Shown one piece after another: positions 53,773 through 64,000 of a DNA stretch of 64,000 nucleotides. The notes beneath the pieces were generated by a model, which did not search any database, was not told the origin of the DNA, and saw nothing but the letters and a program-made list of their open reading frames with translations. The DNA lies in NCBI GenBank assembly GCA_030144725.1, contig JASKMD010000017.1, forward strand, positions 4,941,278 through 5,005,277, in the 5' to 3' direction. The first letter of the stretch is position 1; every line of letters starts with the position of its first letter. The stretch is from Haematococcus lacustris (taxonomy: Eukaryota; Chlorophyta; Chlorophyceae; Chlamydomonadales; Haematococcaceae). A program made the position numbers and the translations under genes.

Positions 53773-56700
53773 GCCCCTCCTCCTTCACCCTGCCCCCTGC
53801 CCCTCCTCCTTCACCCTGCCCCCTGCCCCTCCTCCTTCACCCTGCCCCCTGCCCCTCCTCCTTCACCCTGCCCCCCTGCCCCTCCTCCTTCACCCTGCCC
53901 CCTGCCCCTCCTCCTTCACCCTGCCCCCTGCCCCTCCTCCTTCACCCTGCCCCCTGCCCCTCCTCCTTCACCCTGCCCCCTGCCCCTCCTCCTTCACCCT
54001 GCCCCCTGCCCCTCCTCCTTCACCCTGCCCCCTGCCCCTCCTCCTTCACCCTGCCCCCTGCCCCTCCTCCTTCACCCTGCCCCCTGCCCCTCCTCCTTCA
54101 CCCTGCCCCCTGCCCCTCCTCCTTCACCCTGCCCCCTGCCCCTCCTCCTTCACCCTGCCCCCTGCCCCTCCTCCTTCACCCTGCCCCCTGCCCCTCCTCC
54201 TTCACCCTGCCCCCTGCCCCTCCTCCTTCACCCTGCCCCCTGCCCCTCCTCCTTCACCCTGCCCCCCTGCCCCTCCTCCTTCACCCTGCCCCCTGCCCCT
54301 CCTCCTTCACCCTGCCCCCTGCCCCTCCTCCTTCACCCTGCCCCCTGCCCCTCCTCCTTCACCCTGCCCCCTGCCCCTCCTCCTTCACCCTGCCCCCTGC
54401 CCCTCCTCCTTCACCCTGCCCCCTGCCCCTCCTCCTTCACCCTGCCCCCTGCCCCTCCTCCTTCACCCTGCCCCCTGCCCCTCCTCCTTCACCCTGCCCC
54501 CTGCCCCTCCTCCTTCACCCTGCCCCCTGCCCCTCCTCCTTCACCCTGCCCCCTGCCCCTCCTCCTTCACCCTGCCCCCTGCCCCTCCTCCTTCACCCTG
54601 CCCCCTGCCCCTCCTCCTTCACCCTGCCCCCTGCCCCTCCTCCTTCACCCTGCCCCCTGCCCCTCCTCCTTCACCCTGCCCCCTGCCCCTCCTCCTTCAC
54701 CCTGCCCCCTGCCCCTCCTCCTTCACCCTGCCCCCTGCCCCTCCTCCTTCACCCTGCCCCCTGCCCCTCCTCCTTCACCCTGCCCCCTGCCCCTCCTCCT
54801 TCACCCTGCCCCCTGCCCCTCCTCCTTCACCCTGCCCCCTGCCCCTCCTCCTTCACCCTGCCCCCTGCCCCTCCTCCTTCACCCTGCCCCCTGCCCCTCC
54901 TCCTTCACCCTGCCCCCTGCCCCTCCTCCTTCACCCTGCCCCCTGCCCCTCCTCCTTCACCCTGCCCCCTGCCCCTCCTCCTTCACCCTGCCCCCTGCCC
55001 CTCCTCCTTCACCCTGCCCCCTGCCCCTCCTCCTTCACCCTGCCCCCTGCCCCTCCTCCTTCACCCTGCCCCCTGCCCCTCCTCCTTCACCCTGCCCCCT
55101 GCCCCTCCTCCTTCACCCTGCCCCCTGCCCCTCCTCCTTCACCCTGCCCCCTGCCCCTCCTCCTTCACCCTGCCCCCTGCCCCTCCTCCTTCACCCTGCC
55201 CCCTGCCCCTCCTCCTTCACCCTGCCCCCTGCCCCTCCTCCTTCACCCTGCCCCCTGCCCCTCCTCCTTCACCCTGCCCCCTGCCCCTCCTCCTTCACCC
55301 TGCCCCCTGCCCCTCCTCCTTCACCCTGCCCCCTGCCCCTCCTCCTTCACCCTGCCCCCTGCCCCTCCTCCTTCACCCTGCCCCCTGCCCCTCCTCCTTC
55401 ACCCTGCCCCCTGCCCCTCCTCCTTCACCCTGCCCCCTGCCCCTCCTCCTTCACCCTGCCCCCTGCCCCTCCTCCTTCACCCTGCCCCCTGCCCCTCCTC
55501 CTTCACCCTGCCCCCTGCCCCTCCTCCTTCACCCTGCCCCCTGCCCCTCCTCCTTCACCCTGCCCCCTGCCCCTCCTCCTTCACCCTGCCCCCTGCCCCT
55601 CCTCCTTCACCCTGCCCCCTGCCCCTCCTCCTTCACCCTGCCCCCTGCCCCTCCTCCTTCACCCTGCCCCCTGCCCCTCCTCCTTCACCCTGCCCCCTGC
55701 CCCTCCTCCTTCACCCTGCCCCCTGCCCCTCCTCCTTCACCCTGCCCCCTGCCCCTCCTCCTTCACCCTGCCCCCTGCCCCTCCTCCTTCACCCTGCCCC
55801 CTGCCCCTCCTCCTTCACCCTGCCCCCTGCCCCTCCTCCTTCACCCTGCCCCCTGCCCCTCCTCCTTCACCCTGCCCCCTGCCCCTCCTCCTTCACCCTG
55901 CCCCCTGCCCCTCCTCCTTCACCCTGCCCCCTGCCCCTCCTCCTTCACCCTGCCCCCTGCCCCTCCTCCTTCACCCTGCCCCCTGCCCCTCCTCCTTCAC
56001 CCTGCCCCCTGCCCCTCCTCCTTCACCCTGCCCCCTGCCCCTCCTCCTTCACCCTGCCCCCTGCCCCTCCTCCTTCACCCTGCCCCCTGCCCCTCCTCCT
56101 TCACCCTGCCCCCTGCCCCTCCTCCTTCACCCTGCCCCCTGCCCCTCCTCCTTCACCCTGCCCCCTGCCCCTCCTCCTTCACCCTGCCCCCTGCCCCTCC
56201 TCCTTCACCCTGCCCCCTGCCCCTCCTCCTTCACCCTGCCCCCTGCCCCTCCTCCTTCACCCTGCCCCCTGCCCCTCCTCCTTCACCCTGCCCCCTGCCC
56301 CTCCTCCTTCACCCTGCCCCCTGCCCCTCCTCCTTCACCCTGCCCCCTGCCCCTCCTCCTTCACCCTGCCCCCTGCCCCTCCTCCTTCACCCTGCCCCCT
56401 GCCCCTCCTCCTTCACCCTGCCCCCTGCCCCTCCTCCTTCACCCTGCCCCCTGCCCCTCCTCCTTCACCCTGCCCCCTGCCCCTCCTCCTTCACCCTGCC
56501 CCCTGCCCCTCCTCCTTCACCCTGCCCCCTGCCCCTCCTCCTTCACCCTGCCCCCTGCCCCTCCTCCTTCACCCTGCCCCCTGCCCCTCCTCCTTCACCC
56601 TGCCCCCTGCCCCTCCTCCTTCACCCTGCCCCCTGCCCCTCCTCCTTCACCCTGCCCCCTGCCCCTCCTCCTTCACCCTGCCCCCTGCCCCTCCTCCTTC

Positions 56701-59700
56701 ACCCTGCCCCCTGCCCCTCCTCCTTCACCCTGCCCCCTGCCCCTCCTCCTTCACCCTGCCCCCTGCCCCTCCTCCTTCACCCTGCCCCCTGCCCCTCCTC
56801 CTTCACCCTGCCCCCTGCCCCTCCTCCTTCACCCTGCCCCCTGCCCCTCCTCCTTCACCCTGCCCCCTGCCCCTCCTCCTTCACCCTGCCCCCTGCCCCT
56901 CCTCCTTCACCCTGCCCCCTGCCCCTCCTCCTTCACCCTGCCCCCTGCCCCTCCTCCTTCACCCTGCCCCCTGCCCCTCCTCCTTCACCCTGCCCCCTGC
57001 CCCTCCTCCTTCACCCTGCCCCCTGCCCCTCCTCCTTCACCCTGCCCCCTGCCCCTCCTCCTTCACCCTGCCCCCTGCCCCTCCTCCTTCACCCTGCCCC
57101 CTGCCCCTCCTCCTTCACCCTGCCCCCTGCCCCTCCTCCTTCACCCTGCCCCCTGCCCCTCCTCCTTCACCCTGCCCCCTGCCCCTCCTCCTTCACCCTG
57201 CCCCCTGCCCCTCCTCCTTCACCCTGCCCCCTGCCCCTCCTCCTTCACCCTGCCCCCTGCCCCTCCTCCTTCACCCTGCCCCCTGCCCCTCCTCCTTCAC
57301 CCTGCCCCCTGCCCCTCCTCCTTCACCCTGCCCCCTGCCCCTCCTCCTTCACCCTGCCCCCTGCCCCTCCTCCTTCACCCTGCCCCCTGCCCCTCCTCCT
57401 TCACCCTGCCCCCTGCCCCTCCTCCTTCACCCTGCCCCCTGCCCCTCCTCCTTCACCCTGCCCCCTGCCCCTCCTCCTTCACCCTGCCCCCTGCCCCTCC
57501 TCCTTCACCCTGCCCCCTGCCCCTCCTCCTTCACCCTGCCCCCTGCCCCTCCTCCTTCACCCTGCCCCCTGCCCCTCCTCCTTCACCCTGCCCCCTGCCC
57601 CTCCTCCTTCACCCTGCCCCCTGCCCCTCCTCCTTCACCCTGCCCCCTGCCCCTCCTCCTTCACCCTGCCCCCTGCCCCTCCTCCTTCACCCTGCCCCCT
57701 GCCCCTCCTCCTTCACCCTGCCCCCTGCCCCTCCTCCTTCACCCTGCCCCCTGCCCCTCCTCCTTCACCCTGCCCCCTGCCCCTCCTCCTTCACCCTGCC
57801 CCCTGCCCCTCCTCCTTCACCCTGCCCCCTGCCCCCTCCTCCTTCACCCTGCCCCCTGCCCCTCCTCCTTCACCCTGCCCCCTGCCCCTCCTCCTTCACC
57901 CTGCCCCCTGCCCCTCCTCCTTCACCCTGCCCCCTGCCCCTCCTCCTTCACCCTGCCCCCTGCCCCTCCTCCTTCACCCTGCCCCCTGCCCCTCCTCCTT
58001 CACCCTGCCCCCTGCCCCTCCTCCTTCACCCTGCCCCCTGCCCCTCCTCCTTCACCCTGCCCCCTGCCCCTCCTCCTTCACCCTGCCCCCTGCCCCCTCC
58101 TCCTTCACCCTGCCCCCTGCCCCCTCCTCCTTCACCCTGCCCCCTGCCCCTCCTCCTTCACCCTGCCCCCTGCCCCTCCTCCTTCACCCTGCCCCCTGCC
58201 CCTCCTCCTTCACCCTGCCCCCTGCCCCTCCTCCTTCACCCTGCCCCCTGCCCCTCCTCCTTCACCCTGCCCCCTGCCCCTCCTCCTTCACCCTGCCCCC
58301 TGCCCCTCCTCCTTCACCCTGCCCCCTGCCCCTCCTCCTTCACCCTGCCCCCTGCCCCTCCTCCTTCACCCTGCCCCCTGCCCCTCCTCCTTCACCCTGC
58401 CCCCTGCCCCTCCTCCTTCACCCTGCCCCCTGCCCCTCCTCCTTCACCCTGCCCCCTGCCCCTCCTCCTTCACCCTGCCCCCTGCCCCTCCTCCTTCACC
58501 CTGCCCCCTGCCCCTCCTCCTTCACCCTGCCCCCTGCCCCTCCTCCTTCACCCTGCCCCCTGCCCCCTCCTCCTTCACCCTGCCCCCTGCCCCTCCTCCT
58601 TCACCCTGCCCCCTGCCCCTCCTCCTTCACCCTGCCCCCTGCCCCTCCTCCTTCACCCTGCCCCCTGCCCCTCCTCCTTCACCCTGCCCCCTGCCCCTCC
58701 TCCTTCACCCTGCCCCCTGCCCCTCCTCCTTCACCCTGCCCCCTGCCCCTCCTCCTTCACCCTGCCCCCTCCCCCTCCTCCTTCACCCTGCCCCCTGCCC
58801 CTCCTCCTTCACCCTGCCCCCTGCCCCTCCTCCTTCACCCTGCCCCCTGCCCCTCCTCCTTCACCCTGCCCCCTGCCCCTCCTCCTTCACCCTGCCCCCT
58901 GCCCCTCCTCCTTCACCCTGCCCCCTGCCCCCTCCTCCTTCACCCTGCCCCCTGCCCCTCCTCCTTCACCCTGCCCCCTGCCCCTCCTCCTTCACCCTGC
59001 CCCCTGCCCCTCCTCCTTCACCCTGCCCCCTGCCCCTCCTCCTTCACCCTGCCCCCTGCCCCTCCTCCTTCACCCTGCCCCCTGCCCCTCCTCCTTCACC
59101 CTGCCCCCTGCCCCTCCTCCTTCACCCTGCCCCCTGCCCCTCCTCCTTCACCCTGCCCCCTGCCCCTCCTCCTTCACCCTGCCCCCTGCCCCTCCTCCTT
59201 CACCCTGCCCCCTGCCCCTCCTCCTTCACCCTGCCCCCTGCCCCTCCTCCTTCACCCTGCCCCCTGCCCCTCCTCCTTCACCCTGCCCCCTGCCCCTCCT
59301 CCTTCACCCTGCCCCCTGCCCCTCCTCCTTCACCCTGCCCCCTGCCCCTCCTCCTTCACCCTGCCCCCTGCCCCTCCTCCTTCACCCTGCCCCCTGCCCC
59401 TCCTCCTTCACCCTGCCCCCTGCCCCTCCTCCTTCACCCTGCCCCCTGCCCCTCCTCCTTCACCCTGCCCCCTGCCCCTCCTCCTTCACCCTGCCCCCTG
59501 CCCCTCCTCCTTCACCCTGCCCCCTGCCCCTCCTCCTTCACCCTGCCCCCTGCCCCTCCTCCTTCACCCTGCCCCCTGCCCCTCCTCCTTCACCCTGCCC
59601 CCTGCCCCTCCTCCTTCACCCTGCCCCCTGCCCCTCCTCCTTCACCCTGCCCCCTGCCCCTCCTCCTTCACCCTGCCCCCTGCCCCTCCTCCTTCACCCT

Positions 59701-62700
59701 GCCCCCTGCCCCTCCTCCTTCACCCTGCCCCCTGCCCCTCCTCCTTCACCCTGCCCCCTGCCCCTCCTCCTTCACCCTGCCCCCTGCCCCTCCTCCTTCA
59801 CCCTGCCCCCTGCCCCTCCTCCTTCACCCTGCCCCCTGCCCCTCCTCCTTCACCCTGCCCCCTGCCCCTCCTCCTTCACCCTGCCCCCTGCCCCTCCTCC
59901 TTCACCCTGCCCCCTGCCCCTCCTCCTTCACCCTGCCCCCTGCCCCTCCTCCTTCACCCTGCCCCCTGCCCCTCCTCCTTCACCCTGCCCCCTGCCCCTC
60001 CTCCTTCACCCTGCCCCCTGCCCCTCCTCCTTCACCCTGCCCCCTGCCCCTCCTCCTTCACCCTGCCCCCTGCCCCTCCTCCTTCACCCTGCCCCCTGCC
60101 CCTCCTCCTTCACCCTGCCCCCTGCCCCTCCTCCTTCACCCTGCCCCCTGCCCCTCCTCCTTCACCCTGCCCCCTGCCCCTCCTCCTTCACCCTGCCCCC
60201 TGCCCCTCCTCCTTCACCCTGCCCCCTGCCCCTCCTCCTTCACCCTGCCCCCTGCCCCTCCTCCTTCACCCTGCCCCCTGCCCCTCCTCCTTCACCCTGC
60301 CCCCTGCCCCTCCTCCTTCACCCTGCCCCCTGCCCCTCCTCCTTCACCCTGCCCCCTGCCCCTCCTCCTTCACCCTGCCCCCTGCCCCTCCTCCTTCACC
60401 CTGCCCCCTGCCCCTCCTCCTTCACCCTGCCCCCTGCCCCTCCTCCTTCACCCTGCCCCCTGCCCCTCCTCCTTCACCCTGCCCCCTGCCCCTCCTCCTT
60501 CACCCTGCCCCCTGCCCCTCCTCCTTCACCCTGCCCCCTGCCCCTCCTCCTTCACCCTGCCCCCTGCCCCTCCTCCTTCACCCTGCCCCCTGCCCCTCCT
60601 CCTTCACCCTGCCCCCTGCCCCTCCTCCTTCACCCTGCCCCCTGCCCCTCCTCCTTCACCCTGCCCCCTGCCCCTCCTCCTTCACCCTGCCCCCTGCCCC
60701 TCCTCCTTCACCCTGCCCCCTGCCCCTCCTCCTTCACCCTGCCCCCTGCCCCTCCTCCTTCACCCTGCCCCCTGCCCCTCCTCCTTCACCCTGCCCCCTG
60801 CCCCTCCTCCTTCACCCTGCCCCCTGCCCCTCCTCCTTCACCCTGCCCCCTGCCCCTCCTCCTTCACCCTGCCCCCTGCCCCTCCTCCTTCACCCTGCCC
60901 CCTGCCCCTCCTCCTTCACCCTGCCCCCTGCCCCTCCTCCTTCACCCTGCCCCCTGCCCCTCCTCCTTCACCCTGCCCCCTGCCCCTCCTCCTTCACCCT
61001 GCCCCCTGCCCCTCCTCCTTCACCCTGCCCCCTGCCCCTCCTCCTTCACCCTGCCCCCTGCCCCTCCTCCTTCACCCTGCCCCCTGCCCCTCCTCCTTCA
61101 CCCTGCCCCCTGCCCCTCCTCCTTCACCCTGCCCCCTGCCCCTCCTCCTTCACCCTGCCCCCTGCCCCTCCTCCTTCACCCTGCCCCCTGCCCCTCCTCC
61201 TTCACCCTGCCCCCTGCCCCTCCTCCTTCACCCTGCCCCCTGCCCCTCCTCCTTCACCCTGCCCCCTGCCCCTCCTCCTTCACCCTGCCCCCTGCCCCTC
61301 CTCCTTCACCCTGCCCCCTGCCCCTCCTCCTTCACCCTGCCCCCTGCCCCTCCTCCTTCACCCTGCCCCCTGCCCCTCCTCCTTCACCCTGCCCCCTGCC
61401 CCTCCTCCTTCACCCTGCCCCCTGCCCCTCCTCCTTCACCCTGCCCCCTGCCCCTCCTCCTTCACCCTGCCCCCTGCCCCTCCTCCTTCACCCTGCCCCC
61501 TGCCCCTCCTCCTTCACCCTGCCCCCTGCCCCTCCTCCTTCACCCTGCCCCCTGCCCCTCCTCCTTCACCCTGCCCCCTGCCCCTCCTCCTTCACCCTGC
61601 CCCCTGCCCCTCCTCCTTCACCCTGCCCCCTGCCCCTCCTCCTTCACCCTGCCCCCTGCCCCTCCTCCTTCACCCTGCCCCCTGCCCCTCCTCCTTCACC
61701 CTGCCCCCTGCCCCTCCTCCTTCACCCTGCCCCCTGCCCCTCCTCCTTCACCCTGCCCCCTGCCCCTCCTCCTTCACCCTGCCCCCTGCCCCTCCTCCTT
61801 CACCCTGCCCCCTGCCCCTCCTCCTTCACCCTGCCCCCTGCCCCTCCTCCTTCACCCTGCCCCCTGCCCCTCCTCCTTCACCCTGCCCCCTGCCCCTCCT
61901 CCTTCACCCTGCCCCCTGCCCCTCCTCCTTCACCCTGCCCCCTGCCCCTCCTCCTTCACCCTGCCCCCTGCCCCTCCTCCTTCACCCTGCCCCCTGCCCC
62001 TCCTCCTTCACCCTGCCCCCTGCCCCTCCTCCTTCACCCTGCCCCCTGCCCCTCCTCCTTCACCCTGCCCCCTGCCCCTCCTCCTTCACCCTGCCCCCTG
62101 CCCCTCCTCCTTCACCCTGCCCCCTGCCCCTCCTCCTTCACCCTGCCCCCTGCCCCTCCTCCTTCACCCTGCCCCCTGCCCCTCCTCCTTCACCCTGCCC
62201 CCTGCCCCTCCTCCTTCACCCTGCCCCCTGCCCCTCCTCCTTCACCCTGCCCCCTGCCCCTCCTCCTTCACCCTGCCCCCTGCCCCTCCTCCTTCACCCT
62301 GCCCCCTGCCCCTCCTCCTTCACCCTGCCCCCTGCCCCTCCTCCTTCACCCTGCCCCCTGCCCCTCCTCCTTCACCCTGCCCCCTGCCCCTCCTCCTTCA
62401 CCCTGCCCCCTGCCCCTCCTCCTTCACCCTGCCCCCTGCCCCTCCTCCTTCACCCTGCCCCCTGCCCCTCCTCCTTCACCCTGCCCCCTGCCCCTCCTCC
62501 TTCACCCTGCCCCCTGCCCCTCCTCCTTCACCCTGCCCCCTGCCCCTCCTCCTTCACCCTGCCCCCTGCCCCTCCTCCTTCACCCTGCCCCCTGCCCCTC
62601 CTCCTTCACCCTGCCCCCTGCCCCTCCTCCTTCACCCTGCCCCCTGCCCCTCCTCCTTCACCCTGCCCCCTGCCCCTCCTCCTTCACCCTGCCCCCTGCC

Positions 62701-64000
62701 CCTCCTCCTTCACCCTGCCCCCTGCCCCTCCTCCTTCACCCTGCCCCCTGCCCCTCCTCCTTCACCCTGCCCCCTGCCCCTCCTCCTTCACCCTGCCCCC
62801 TGCCCCTCCTCCTTCACCCTGCCCCCTGCCCCTCCTCCTTCACCCTGCCCCCTGCCCCTCCTCCTTCACCCTGCCCCCTGCCCCTCCTCCTTCACCCTGC
62901 CCCCTGCCCCTCCTCCTTCACCCTGCCCCCTGCCCCTCCTCCTTCACCCTGCCCCCTGCCCCTCCTCCTTCACCCTGCCCCCTGCCCCTCCTCCTTCACC
63001 CTGCCCCCTGCCCCTCCTCCTTCACCCTGCCCCCTGCCCCTCCTCCTTCACCCTGCCCCCTGCCCCTCCTCCTTCACCCTGCCCCCTGCCCCTCCTCCTT
63101 CACCCTGCCCCCTGCCCCTCCTCCTTCACCCTGCCCCCTGCCCCTCCTCCTTCACCCTGCCCCCTGCCCCTCCTCCTTCACCCTGCCCCCTGCCCCTCCT
63201 CCTTCACCCTGCCCCCTGCCCCTCCTCCTTCACCCTGCCCCCTGCCCCTCCTCCTTCACCCTGCCCCCTGCCCCTCCTCCTTCACCCTGCCCCCTGCCCC
63301 TCCTCCTTCACCCTGCCCCCTGCCCCTCCTCCTTCACCCTGCCCCCTGCCCCTCCTCCTTCACCCTGCCCCCTGCCCCTCCTCCTTCACCCTGCCCCCTG
63401 CCCCTCCTCCTTCACCCTGCCCCCTGCCCCTCCTCCTTCACCCTGCCCCCTGCCCCTCCTCCTTCACCCTGCCCCCTGCCCCTCCTCCTTCACCCTGCCC
63501 CCTGCCCCTCCTCCTTCACCCTGCCCCCTGCCCCTCCTCCTTCACCCTGCCCCCTGCCCCTCCTCCTTCACCCTGCCCCCTGCCCCTCCTCCTTCACCCT
63601 GCCCCCTGCCCCTCCTCCTTCACCCTGCCCCCTGCCCCTCCTCCTTCACCCTGCCCCCTGCCCCTCCTCCTTCACCCTGCCCCCTGCCCCTCCTCCTTCA
63701 CCCTGCCCCCTGCCCCTCCTCCTTCACCCTGCCCCCTGCCCCTCCTCCTTCACCCTGCCCCCTGCCCCTCCTCCTTCACCCTGCCCCCTGCCCCTCCTCC
63801 TTCACCCTGCCCCCTGCCCCTCCTCCTTCACCCTGCCCCCTGCCCCTCCTCCTTCACCCTGCCCCCTGCCCCTCCTCCTTCACCCTGCCCCCTGCCCCTC
63901 CTCCTTCACCCTGCCCCCTGCCCCTCCTCCTTCACCCTGCCCCCTGCCCCTCCTCCTTCACCCTGCCCCCTGCCCCTCCTCCTTCACCCTGCCCCCTGCC
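53773..64000. repeat. 26-bp minisatellite, about 393 copies, running off the window
   Basis: Unit GCCCCTCCTCCTTCACCCTG followed by CCCCCT. Most of 10.2 kb is identical copy to copy. Variants with one extra C (27 bp) or a G-to-C change cluster near 53.87, 54.26 and 57.8-58.95 kb. The plus strand is stop-free in all three frames but has no start and extreme composition, so it is not treated as coding. Confidence 0.98.

Noticed and set aside
53773..64000. CRISPR array or giant repeat protein
   Set aside because: Units are directly adjacent with no spacers, and the 26-bp period cycles through frames without a start; it is a minisatellite in a eukaryote.

Overview
The window is nuclear DNA of a green alga, most likely a chlamydomonadalean (Haematococcus/Chlamydomonas-type) species. 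The evidence is GC-rich, intron-rich genes with short exons and GT-AG splice sites, a plastid terminal oxidase, a ciliary CFAP20 gene, a plant-type CCT-domain regulator, SPPP-rich loops of the kind common in volvocine proteins, TGTAA polyadenylation-type signals, and many transposon relics and G-rich satellites. The species is inferred, not proven. Splice phases were checked by hand across most exon junctions given below.

Layout. 1-4.6 kb: transposon debris, with a Fanzor/TnpB-like relic (236-1077), a duplicated fragment of the neighbouring PTOX gene (1208-1495), a 46-bp tandem repeat, an AT-rich block and a SINE with target-site duplications. 4.6-11.7 kb: a plastid terminal oxidase gene (PTOX, minus strand, at least 15 exons). 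11.7-17.5 kb: repeats, including a hAT-type MITE, a 239-bp foldback element and a 144-bp tandem repeat. 17.56-18.70 kb: a complete seven-exon CFAP20 gene (minus). 18.7-22.7 kb: a second SINE, a foldback and dispersed repeats. 22.70-26.22 kb: a CCT-domain gene (plus). 26.2-29.9 kb: a purine-rich minisatellite and a 1.14-kb terminal-inverted-repeat element set in a 58-bp repeat. 29.95-33.68 kb: 744 perfect copies of GGGCT. 35.2-37.5 kb: nested Fanzor-like relics. 37.5-45.53 kb: a GH47 alpha-1,2-mannosidase gene (plus). 46.43-53.19 kb: an ER membrane M28 metallopeptidase gene (ERMP1 family, minus; its 5' end runs towards an assembly gap). 53.27-53.77 kb: 500 Ns. 53.77-64.0 kb: a 26-bp minisatellite that continues past the window.

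The genes do not form an operon or an obvious pathway. PTOX acts in the thylakoid; GH47 and ERMP1 both belong to the ER/secretory system; CFAP20 is axonemal; the CCT protein is nuclear.

The most interesting system is a family of eukaryotic TnpB-like (Fanzor-like) elements present in at least six pieces. Two intact-frame C-termini carry an L-D-R-D-C-x-A-A-L-N-M RuvC-III-like motif, one N-terminus is MPPKKRK (NLS-like), and the roughly 290-bp segment after the stop codon is conserved and also occurs alone. That is the position where TnpB and Fanzor loci encode their guide RNA. One internally deleted miniature copy is flanked by a perfect 16-bp direct repeat.
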